This document shows positions 1-5,620 of a DNA stretch of 15,590 bases, piece by piece. The notes beneath the pieces were generated by a model that saw only the letters and a list, made by a program, of their open reading frames with translations, was not told the origin of the DNA and did not search any database. Where the stretch lies: positions 1 through 15,590 of the forward strand of contig JAKASM010000001.1 in the NCBI GenBank assembly GCA_021819045.1, in the 5' to 3' direction. Both the position numbers and the translations under genes were made by a program. Each line of letters opens with the position of its first letter. The stretch's first letter is position 1. This DNA comes from Microcaldota archaeon. GTDB taxonomy: Archaea; Micrarchaeota; Micrarchaeia; Micrarchaeales; Micrarchaeaceae.

Positions 1-491
1 TGCGAATATTCTGCCTTGTAGGTGAGTATATAAGAGCGGATCTCGGGAAAGCCGAAGAAACTTGCAACATTCGACACTGCCCCATCTGCACCCACCACTA
101 TCGCATCTCTATCTAGTTTTGCTATATCCTCTCTGCCTAACCTAAAGCCAAGCCTGATATCCGCACCTGCATCCAATGCATTCTTATAAAGTATTCTGGC
201 AAGCAATTTCCTATCAAGCACATACGCCATCAGCTTTCTTGCTCTCAACGACATGGCCTCCTTACTGCCGTATATTACGGCTCCATACAAAGAGTTCACT
301 ATCGCACTGGAATAGTCTATTCCCAAAAGTTTAAGCCCATCAACTGACAGTATTCCGGATGCTTTGTCAGCATGCTGCCCTATCTGCTTGTCAGCTTCGA
401 ATACCTCAACCTCTATGCCATTCACAGCAAGTTCTCTTGCAAGAATTAACCCCGCGGTTCCCGCACCTACTATTATCACCTTCCTCTTCAT
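1..491 (-). CDS. Geranylgeranyl reductase family FAD-dependent oxidoreductase (N-terminal part)
   Basis: Only the first 163 codons are in the window; the gene runs off the left edge. The ATG is at 491 and the protein opens MKRKVIIVGAGTAGLILARE, a Rossmann FAD-binding fold with GxGxxG at residues 9-14 and an acidic residue about 20 further on at the end of strand 2. Other landmarks of the geranylgeranyl reductase / aromatic hydroxylase-like family are ASG followed by GLKLLGI near residues 45-57, a DRKLLARIL helix and GADGAVS near residue 138. In archaea this family saturates the isoprenoid chains of ether membrane lipids, a likely role here. The usual Cys of the family's CSG motif appears to be Ala. 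Other flavoprotein monooxygenases remain possible because the substrate domain is missing. It is transcribed divergently from the TBP gene across 99 bp. Confidence 0.8.
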   Translation of the reverse strand, partial: MKRKVIIVGAGTAGLILARELAVNGIEVEVFEADKQIGQHADKASGILSVDGLKLLGIDYSSAIVNSLYGAVIYGSKEAMSLRARKLMAYVLDRKLLARILYKNALDAGADIRLGFRLGREDIAKLDRDAIVVGADGAVSNVASFFGFPEIRSYILTYKAEYS

Positions 492-510
492 AAAACCGCC
501 ATATTACAGA

Positions 511-535
511 ATTTATAAATGTTCGTGTATAAATA
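511..535. promoter_or_regulatory. Divergent TATA boxes between reductase and TBP genes
   Basis: ATTTATAAAT at 511-520 is a perfect palindrome and GTATAAATA lies at 527-535. The second box is 40 bp from the reductase ATG (491) and 60 bp from the TBP ATG (591). The first is about 24 and 76 bp away. Either could serve both directions. Assignment is by motif and spacing only. Confidence 0.5.
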
Positions 536-590
536 AGCTAGAGGTGTTTAAACGGAAAGCAAGAAAAAAGCGCATAAGCAGCAAGGGGGA

Positions 591-887
591 ATGATAACTT
601 CCCCGCAGATAAAGATAGAGAACATTGTGGTAAGCGCCGATTTGCATGCTGAGATAGACTTATACGAGCTATCCAAGAAGGTAAAAGAGGTAGATTATGA
701 ACCAGAGCAATTTCCAGGCGCCATATTCAAGATTGCAGATCCTCATGTATCAATAATCCTATTCAAAAACGGCAAAATGATATGCACGGGGGCCAATACA
801 GAAGCAAACATAAAGAAGGCGCTAACTTATGCAGCAAGCATAATTTCAAAATATGTAATAGGTCCTTCTCCGCAGGCAAAAGAATGA
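591..887 (+). CDS. tbp: Single-repeat TATA-box-binding protein (half TBP)
   Basis: The 98-residue product is one TBP repeat and nothing else. Residues 7-13 (IKIENIV) match the first strand of TBP repeats including the DNA-contacting Asn (N11). Residues 36-43 (YEPEQFPG) form the stirrup with the first intercalating Phe (F41). Residues 55-62 (IILFKNGK) carry the second intercalating Phe (F58). MICTGANTE at 63-71 is the conserved G/S-x-GA strand-turn, followed by the long C-terminal helix. Canonical archaeal TBPs have two such repeats, about 180-200 residues. Here the ATG at 591 follows a GGGGG ribosome-binding site, an in-frame stop lies at 549-551 with no other start between, and the TGA at 885-887 abuts the next gene, so there is no room for a second repeat. 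A homodimer would rebuild the saddle. A second, full TBP elsewhere in the genome cannot be excluded. Confidence 0.85.
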   Translation: MITSPQIKIENIVVSADLHAEIDLYELSKKVKEVDYEPEQFPGAIFKIADPHVSIILFKNGKMICTGANTEANIKKALTYAASIISKYVIGPSPQAKE

Positions 888-2015
888 TTATGCATTTTTC
901 GGCATTCTCTTTATCGCAGCATCGTATCTCTTTAGGAACGCATCCCACGAGAATCTCTTTCTGGCTTCATACCGTCCAGCCTTGCCAATCCTCTCCTTGA
1001 GTGAGCTGTCATTTACGACCATGAGCATACGCGTCGCCATCTCCGCCTCGCTATTGACAAGAAATCCGGTTTTGCCATTCTTTATAGTATCTTTCGGTCC
1101 CCCCTCATTCACGGATATGATAACCTTCCCGCTTGCCATGGCCTGCAAAGGCACAACCCCTAGATCTTCATTGAGAGGGGAATATAGCACCGCGGTCGAC
1201 CTTGAATAAAGATCAATCAGCTGCTTTTCAGGCACATCTGTGAGTATCTTAATATTGCCCGTCTTTTTAGAAAGCGCGACTATCCTCCTATAATAACTGG
1301 TGTAGAAAGGGTCGCTCGAGAGGCTGCCAGCAAGTATGAGCCTATACCCTTTCATCTTCCTGCTGAAAAGCTGGAAAGCACGGATTGCATACTCCTGCCG
1401 CTTATTCGGAGAGAACCTAGATGGGTAGAAGAAATACTTCGAATCGCCATCATCTCTGTAAAGGGAAGAATCCACTCCGCTTCCGACTATAAATGCATCC
1501 CTGTTGTAATACTTCTTTATCCTCGATAGAGTGTTCGGGCCGTTTGTGACGATCTGCTCAATCTTCTTAACCACTTTCTGGTCAAGCCTGCGCACAAACT
1601 TTGCGCCAAGCGCATACAGCGGCCTCTTATACGGCTTGCGTAATGACATCCTGAAATCATACAGGTCATAGATGTCCCTCAAAGGAGTATGGCAATGCCA
1701 CAAAACTCTTTCATTGTTGTTTCTTATCCAGTGGCTAGGGCCCAAATGCGCATTTATAATGTCATAATCCTCCCTTATCCTGATGTTGTAAAATGCAAGC
1801 CCGTAGTCAAGTCCCTGCGAAGCTCTGCTATAAGGCATAAGTGAGCTGAATCTGCCTTTGCTTATGATCCTGATGTCGAATTCAGAAAATTCCTTGTAGG
1901 TCTTATTTCTATCATACTCTGCAGTGTATATAATAGGATTATAATGCTCCGCAATTTTGAGTATCGTAAGCTCCGCCCCGCCCCTCAATGTTAGGTTTGA
2001 CTGTGCAAGCAGCAT
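888..2015 (-). CDS. Glycosyltransferase family 4 (GT-B, ALG2/WbaZ-like)
   Basis: A 375-residue GT-B fold enzyme expected to transfer a sugar, likely mannose or a relative, from a nucleotide donor to a lipid-linked or surface glycan at the cytoplasmic membrane face. The acceptor half opens with MLLAQSNLTLRGGAE, the glycine-rich first loop. The donor half has YPSRFSPNKRQEYAI near residue 197 and the nucleotide-sugar site NEDLGVVPLQAMASGKVII followed by NEGGPKDTI and GKTGFLV. The family motif E-x7-E reads E-x7-Q here because the second Glu is Gln (codon CAG). I chose the ATG at 2015; an in-frame TTG at 2021 adds two residues. Its stop codon touches that of the TBP gene. The sequon-rich surface proteins in this window are possible end clients of such a glycan pathway; that is inference. 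Confidence 0.85.
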   Translation of the reverse strand: MLLAQSNLTLRGGAELTILKIAEHYNPIIYTAEYDRNKTYKEFSEFDIRIISKGRFSSLMPYSRASQGLDYGLAFYNIRIREDYDIINAHLGPSHWIRNNNERVLWHCHTPLRDIYDLYDFRMSLRKPYKRPLYALGAKFVRRLDQKVVKKIEQIVTNGPNTLSRIKKYYNRDAFIVGSGVDSSLYRDDGDSKYFFYPSRFSPNKRQEYAIRAFQLFSRKMKGYRLILAGSLSSDPFYTSYYRRIVALSKKTGNIKILTDVPEKQLIDLYSRSTAVLYSPLNEDLGVVPLQAMASGKVIISVNEGGPKDTIKNGKTGFLVNSEAEMATRMLMVVNDSSLKERIGKAGRYEARKRFSWDAFLKRYDAAIKRMPKNA

Positions 2016-2050
2016 CTTCAAAATAGCACCATAAGTGCTTTCACTTCAAT

Positions 2051-2058
2051 ATTTAAAT
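2051..2058. promoter_or_regulatory. Palindromic TATA box shared by glycosyltransferase and srp54
   Basis: ATTTAAAT at 2051-2058 is a perfect palindrome centred at 2054.5. The centre is 33.5 bp from the srp54 ATG (2088) and 33.5 bp from the TTG candidate of the glycosyltransferase (2021; 39.5 bp to the ATG at 2015). Archaeal transcription starts about 25-27 bp from the TATA centre, so both messages would have leaders of roughly 6-13 nt. No second box at a suitable distance is obvious; TTATATAA just before srp54 is too close to its ATG. Confidence 0.6.
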
Positions 2059-2087
2059 ACCAAATCTCTAAGTTATATAAGATTTGC

Positions 2088-3386
2088 ATGGACCTAGGAG
2101 AAGGGCTTAGGCAGGCGCTTGCCAAGCTTCAGAAGGCGTCAATAATAGACGCGAAAACGATAAAGGAGTTCAACAAGGACCTCCAGAAGAGCCTGCTAAG
2201 TGCAGATGTGGAGGTAGGCTTAGTATTTGAGCTCACCAAAAGGATAGAGGAAAAGGCCTTGAAAAGCAGGCCCCCGGCAGGGCTAGCCCCAAGAGACTAC
2301 ATCACAAACATAGTGTATGAGGAGCTAATCGCCTTGGTGGGAAGATCTTATGAGCCGAAATTCGGCAAGAAGAAGATACTATTAATGGGTTTATACGGCT
2401 CTGGCAAGACTACAACCGCGGCCAAGCTGGCAAAATATTATCGCGACAGAGGGCTGAGTGCCGGGCTAATATGCTGTGATGTTTCCAGGCCAGCTGCATA
2501 CGAACAGCTAGAAACTCTAGCAAAGCAGGCAAATGTCTCCATCTTCGGAAGGCGCGGTTCAAAAGACGCAGCCTCTATAGTAAAAGAAGGCCTCGATGCA
2601 CTGAAAGACAAGCAAGTAATAATATGCGACACTAGCGGTAGGAGTGCATTAGACTCTGCTCTGATAGACGAATTAAAAAGAGTTGTATCAGCATTCAAGC
2701 CTGATGAGAGCATACTTGTGATAAATGCAGATATAGGCCAGGTTGCAGGGAGGCAAGCTGCAGAGTTCAACAATGCAGTAAAGATCAACGGTGTCATAGT
2801 AACAAAGATGGATGGATCAGGAAAAGGGGGAGGCGCTCTCAGCGCTACAAATGCCGCAAAAGCACAGGTAATGTTTATAGGGCTGGGGGAAAAGCTCAGC
2901 AACATCGAGCCGTATAACTCTGAAAAGTTTATAGGTGGGCTTTTAGGGATCCCGGATATAGGAGGTCTGATTGCGAATGTGCAAAATGCAATCAAAGAAG
3001 CGCAGATTAAACCCGAAGAAATGGAGGCCGAAAACCTCAATTTCAATACATTTTATACCCAGCTGAAGGCCATGGGCAAGATGGGCCCTTTAAAAAATGT
3101 ATTCGGGATGATGGGAGCGCCAGATATGCCTAAGGATGTGATAGAAAAAGGTGAAGAGAAGCTTGTAAAATACAAATCTATAATAGGATCTATGACAACC
3201 GAGGAGCGGGAGAATGACAAGCTAGTTCATAACCCATCAAGGATAAGCAGGATAGCAAAAGGAAGCGGCAGGTCGGAAAAGGAGGTGCGGGAATTGCTCT
3301 CCGACTTTAACAAGATGAAAAAGATGTTTGGGATGGTGAAGAATGACAGAAGCCTTAGGAAAAGATTTTCAAAGTTCATGCAATGA
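2088..3386 (+). CDS. srp54: Signal recognition particle GTPase SRP54
   Basis: The 432-residue product is the SRP54/Ffh GTPase, which binds 7S RNA and signal sequences and docks ribosomes at the SecY channel through its receptor FtsY. Domains in order: N helical bundle (about 1-85), G domain (about 86-295) and methionine-rich M domain (about 315-432). GTPase motifs are GLYGSGKTTTAAKLAKYY at 101-118 (P-loop), DVSRPAAYEQL at 131, DTSGR at 181 (DTAGR is commoner), NADIGQ at 213, TKMDG at 239 and GLGE at 265. The RNA-binding part of the M domain carries SRISRIAKGSGRS at 384-396. Length is normal for archaea. The ATG at 2088 is 7 nt after the predicted transcription start. secY lies about 7 kb downstream. 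Confidence 0.96.
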   Translation: MDLGEGLRQALAKLQKASIIDAKTIKEFNKDLQKSLLSADVEVGLVFELTKRIEEKALKSRPPAGLAPRDYITNIVYEELIALVGRSYEPKFGKKKILLMGLYGSGKTTTAAKLAKYYRDRGLSAGLICCDVSRPAAYEQLETLAKQANVSIFGRRGSKDAASIVKEGLDALKDKQVIICDTSGRSALDSALIDELKRVVSAFKPDESILVINADIGQVAGRQAAEFNNAVKINGVIVTKMDGSGKGGGALSATNAAKAQVMFIGLGEKLSNIEPYNSEKFIGGLLGIPDIGGLIANVQNAIKEAQIKPEEMEAENLNFNTFYTQLKAMGKMGPLKNVFGMMGAPDMPKDVIEKGEEKLVKYKSIIGSMTTEERENDKLVHNPSRISRIAKGSGRSEKEVRELLSDFNKMKKMFGMVKNDRSLRKRFSKFMQ

Positions 3387-3455
3387 AATATAAAAAGAAA
3401 AGGAAAAGAAAAGGAAAAAGAAAAAAAGAAAAAACAAAAAACACAGAAGAGAAAA
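3387..3455 (-). terminator. Homopurine tract; T-rich terminator on the minus strand
   Basis: From the srp54 stop to about 3455 the plus strand is almost pure A/G, so the minus strand is a run of T tracts broken by C. Oligo-T on the coding strand is the usual archaeal termination signal, which fits the end of the tiny leftward gene at 3456-3503. In the plus direction the T6 run at 3475-3480 could terminate srp54. Confidence 0.45.
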
Positions 3456-3503
3456 CTATCTCTTCCTCCTAGACTTTTTTGACTTCTTTGCTTTCTTTGC
3501 CAT
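3456..3503 (-). CDS. Possible 15-residue Lys/Arg-rich microprotein
   Basis: A short leftward frame, ATG at 3503 to TAG at 3456-3458, encodes MAKKAKKSKKSRRKR: 11 of 15 residues are Lys or Arg. A palindromic TATA-like box (3536-3543) lies 36.5 bp upstream of the ATG, the same spacing as at srp54, and T tracts follow the stop. So it has a promoter, an ORF and a terminator of its own. I do not recognise the peptide. Its composition resembles tiny ribosomal or nucleic-acid-binding tails, but a chance ORF in a biased stretch is quite possible. Confidence 0.35.
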   Translation of the reverse strand: MAKKAKKSKKSRRKR

Positions 3504-3535
3504 TCTATCCACTAAATAACAATCACAACAGTGTT

Positions 3536-3543
3536 ATTTAAAT
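3536..3543. promoter_or_regulatory. Palindromic TATA-like box, microprotein/GTPase intergenic region
   Basis: ATTTAAAT at 3536-3543 is the same palindrome as at 2051-2058. It is well placed for the leftward peptide gene (36.5 bp to its ATG). In the plus direction it would give the GTPase message a leader of about 57 nt; the closer TTTTAAT at 3593-3599 is an alternative. Confidence 0.4.
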
Positions 3544-3581
3544 ATGAAACGCAAAAATCAAACTAATGATAAAGAATTTTT

Positions 3582-3610
3582 ACTTTAGTAATTTTAATTC
3601 ACTTTAGTAA
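3582..3610 (+). repeat. Tandem operator-like repeat before the GTPase gene
   Basis: ACTTTAGTAA occurs at 3582-3591 and again at 3601-3610, a 19-bp period. The first copy extends to TTACTTTAGTAA, an inverted repeat of TTACT around TT. The A/T-rich TTTTAAT between the copies is a candidate TATA box whose spacing would give a nearly leaderless GTPase message. Repeats flanking a TATA box suggest a regulator site, but no regulator is identified. Confidence 0.4.
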
Positions 3611-3623
3611 AAGGTTGTATATA

Positions 3624-4730
3624 ATGGTAGAAAAGCCAGATGTTTTAGAGGACAGATTAAAAGAGCTGTCAGAAGAGTATGCCAAAACAAAGCATAATAA
3701 AGCCACAAATTTACATTTGGGCATACTTCGGGCCAAGATAGCTAGGATAAAGAAAGAAATAGTAGCATCTAAAAAGAAATCGCACGGTACAGGTTTCTTT
3801 ATAAAGAAAACAGGAGACGCAACAGTGGCTCTTGTAGGGTTTCCTAGCGCAGGCAAATCCTCCCTTATAAATCTGCTCGCCAACACTCGATCAAAGACCG
3901 CCCAATATGCATTTACCACAACCGCCATAATTCCAGGAACGCTTGTATACAAAGATGCACATATCCAACTGTTCGACATGCCGGGACTGATAGAGGGTGC
4001 CCACCTTGGAGTTGGGGGCGGCAGGGCGGTCATGGCTGCCTTAAGGTCTGCAGACCTTATACTCTTTGTTATAGATATAAACATGCAGAAGCAGTTTGAT
4101 CAGCTAATGGCAGAGCTAAATGCTATAGGTATAAGGGTAAACATAAGGAAACCGGCAATCCAGATAAACGAAAGGCTGACAGGAGGTATAGAAATAGAGA
4201 TAAACAAATCAGGAATACCAAAGCAGGACGTAGAAGTGATACTGCAAGGATTGGGCATACACAATGCGAAGGTATCAATCTGGGACAGGATCAGCGAAGA
4301 TGAGTTCATATCTATAATCTCAGGAAAGGCGCAATATGTGAATGCTATAGTTGCACTAAACAAGTCAGACACAAGGCATGACTATCAGAAAGCGGCATTG
4401 GAATTCTCCAAAACCTACTCTATAAAAACTGTGCCTGTAAGCGCTACAGAGAAAATCAATATAGATCAGCTTAAAGAGGAAATATACCGCGGGTTAGGGA
4501 TAATTACCGTATATTTAAAGCCCAGAGAAGGCAAAGGAGATCCGGCGCCGATGATATTAAGGAAAGGCGCAACTGTAGGAGACGCTGCGAGAAAGCTCCA
4601 CACCGAGATAGTCGATGAGCTCAAATGCGCTCAAATACATGGAAAAAGCGCAAAATTCACAAATCAAAAGGTGGGCATCACTCACATACTTGAAGAAGGC
4701 GACACAATCACATTCATAAAAAATAAATAG
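3624..4730 (+). CDS. DRG/OBG-type GTPase with TGS domain
   Basis: The 368-residue protein is a DRG-family GTPase, a group linked to translating ribosomes. An N-terminal basic coiled-coil (about 1-50) precedes the G domain: GFPSAGKSS at 72-80 (P-loop), switch II DMPGLIEGAHLGVGGG from 118, NKSD at 246-249 and VSAT near 272. The S5D2L-like insert between G3 and G4 that marks DRG proteins is present. The C-terminal TGS domain (about 293-366) starts IITVYLKPREGKGDPAP and ends EEGDTITF. I chose the ATG at 3624, preceded by AAAGG at 3610-3614; an in-frame TTG at 3615 would add three residues. A winged-helix gene follows after 35 bp and may be cotranscribed. Confidence 0.92.
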   Translation: MVEKPDVLEDRLKELSEEYAKTKHNKATNLHLGILRAKIARIKKEIVASKKKSHGTGFFIKKTGDATVALVGFPSAGKSSLINLLANTRSKTAQYAFTTTAIIPGTLVYKDAHIQLFDMPGLIEGAHLGVGGGRAVMAALRSADLILFVIDINMQKQFDQLMAELNAIGIRVNIRKPAIQINERLTGGIEIEINKSGIPKQDVEVILQGLGIHNAKVSIWDRISEDEFISIISGKAQYVNAIVALNKSDTRHDYQKAALEFSKTYSIKTVPVSATEKINIDQLKEEIYRGLGIITVYLKPREGKGDPAPMILRKGATVGDAARKLHTEIVDELKCAQIHGKSAKFTNQKVGITHILEEGDTITFIKNK

Positions 4731-4765
4731 GTATAGTTGTATAACCTATTGCGACCTGTGATATA

Positions 4766-5221
4766 ATGGCAATAAAATATTGGGAATTTGAGGATGCCCC
4801 GCTGAAAGAGAAGCTCAAAAGCCCAAGCATACGCGACATAGCCAAGATTTTCTTTGAGAACGAAACAGAGGCATATAGGTTCTCTTCGCTACTCCTGGAA
4901 GCCAAAAAGAAAAAAGGCATAAAGCTAAAGGATGCACCGCCGGACATACCAGTAGCAACAGCGAAAAGGTATCTCGACTACGCCGTCCAGATAGGAATGC
5001 TGAAGCACGAGGATGGGTCATACCAGCTTACAGATAGATATACAAGACCGTTCAAAAATATCGCTACTTACATAAAAGCATGGATGGATAACGATGCAGA
5101 TGAGGATCTATCCGTGCAGTTCGCCAATGCTAGAAAGGAAAAGCAATCCAAGAGGGGCGGAAGAAGTGCAAAGCCACAAGTGCCAAGTGAGCCCCAGCAT
5201 CCACAATTAGATCAGGTATGA
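4766..5221 (+). CDS. Small winged-helix-like protein with basic tail
   Basis: I do not recognise a named family for this 151-residue protein. Residues 63-98 look like the second half of a winged helix-turn-helix: VATAKRYLDYAVQIGMLK is a helix-turn-helix, and HEDGSYQLTDRYTRP a beta wing. An N-terminal helical part (about 20-52, with SIRDIAKIFFENETEAYRFS) precedes it. The tail from about 125 is Lys/Arg/Gln/Pro-rich and likely disordered. DNA or RNA binding is plausible; many archaeal proteins of this shape are basal regulators. It lies 35 bp after the DRG GTPase on the same strand. The ATG at 4766 follows ATATA with no strong ribosome-binding site. Confidence 0.65.
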   Translation: MAIKYWEFEDAPLKEKLKSPSIRDIAKIFFENETEAYRFSSLLLEAKKKKGIKLKDAPPDIPVATAKRYLDYAVQIGMLKHEDGSYQLTDRYTRPFKNIATYIKAWMDNDADEDLSVQFANARKEKQSKRGGRSAKPQVPSEPQHPQLDQV

Positions 5222-5340
5222 GGTTTGCAAACCCTTTATGAAAAATGGGCATATGCGTCCTTGCCGCAAATGCAAGCAACTCCCCAGCCGGGTATTTGAT
5301 ATGCGGCAGCTTATGCCCTCTGTTTGCTGCAGAAAGTCTC

Positions 5341-5365
5341 AAAAGGTAAAACTCGAACCTTTTTT
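5341..5365 (+). terminator. Hairpin plus T tract
   Basis: AAAAGGT (5341-5347) pairs with ACCTTTT (5357-5363), and the 3' arm merges into T6 (5360-5365). This would end the GTPase/winged-helix transcript. The oligo-T alone may be enough in archaea. Confidence 0.4.
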
Positions 5366-5455
5366 GGATTTTCCCTTCCGTTTGTGAAAACAAGCTAAAA
5401 CGTATACGCCCACCTCTTGGCCATTTTTTATTGCATGGTTTTTCTCTGCACGAAC

Positions 5456-5479
5456 AGAAATTTACTACGGTAAATTTCT
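5456..5479 (+). terminator. 10-bp hairpin with UACG tetraloop beside tRNA-Arg
   Basis: AGAAATTTAC (5456-5465) is perfectly complementary to GTAAATTTCT (5470-5479). Read on the plus strand the loop is C(UACG)G, a member of the very stable UNCG class. It ends one base before the 3' end of the leftward tRNA gene. It could be a bidirectional transcript end or a 3' processing structure for the tRNA precursor; the function is not known. Confidence 0.4.
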
Positions 5480-5480
5480 T

Positions 5481-5594
5481 CGGGCCCAGCGGGATTTGAA
5501 CCCGCGACCTTCAGCTTTCCTCATTCTTGATCAAACTTCCTTCCAAGAAGTTTGTTAGAAGGCTGTCGCTCTATCCAAGCTGAGCTATGGGCCC
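5481..5594 (-). tRNA. tRNA-Arg (UCU) with 39-nt intron
   Basis: Read leftward from 5594: acceptor GGGCCCA pairs with TGGGCCC (5482-5488), discriminator G at 5481, CCA not encoded. The D arm is GCTC/GAGC and the T arm GCGGG TTCAAAT CCCGC. The anticodon loop is CTTCTAA with TCT at 34-36 (5557-5559). The intron occupies 5517-5555 at the usual position 37/38. A bulge-helix-bulge can be drawn: CTTC (32-35) pairs with intron GAGG, with 3-nt bulges TAA and AAA at the two cut sites. The intron itself can form CAAACTTC/GAAGTTTG (8 bp) or TTCTTG/CAAGAA. The top anticodon-stem pair 27-43 is A-A. A TATA-like TATTTAG lies about 34 bp upstream, inside the end of tatD. Confidence 0.93.
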
Positions 5595-5620
5595 CAGCAA
5601 ATAGATATCTAAGGAAAAAA

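Larger units (their letters stand above)
5222..5480. other. 259-bp intergenic stretch with several inverted repeats, no confident gene
   Basis: Directly after the winged-helix stop sits the 12-bp palindrome GGTTTGCAAACC (5222-5233). TGCCGCA at 5262-5268 is matched by TGCGGCA at 5302-5308. A hairpin plus T6 lies at 5341-5365, CGTATACG at 5401-5408, and a strong hairpin at 5456-5479. A 49-codon plus-strand ORF (5238-5387) has CxxC and CC but no good ribosome-binding site. A minus-strand frame through the region needs a TTG start and overlaps the upstream gene. I could not fit RNase P RNA, SRP RNA, 5S rRNA or a C/D-box RNA here by eye. Confidence 0.4.

Noticed and set aside
364..594. 76-codon plus-strand frame ending at the TBP start
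   Set aside because: Most of it is antisense to the reductase gene. Its 4-bp overlap with the TBP ATG is likely chance.
2438..3046. 202-codon minus-strand frame inside srp54
   Set aside because: Shadow of the well-supported SRP54 gene; low-complexity Ser/Pro/Ala composition with no ribosome-binding site.
5130..5393. 87-codon minus-strand frame across the winged-helix gene end
   Set aside because: Needs a TTG start without a ribosome-binding site and overlaps 92 bp of the better-supported plus-strand gene. Kept only as part of the unexplained-region note.
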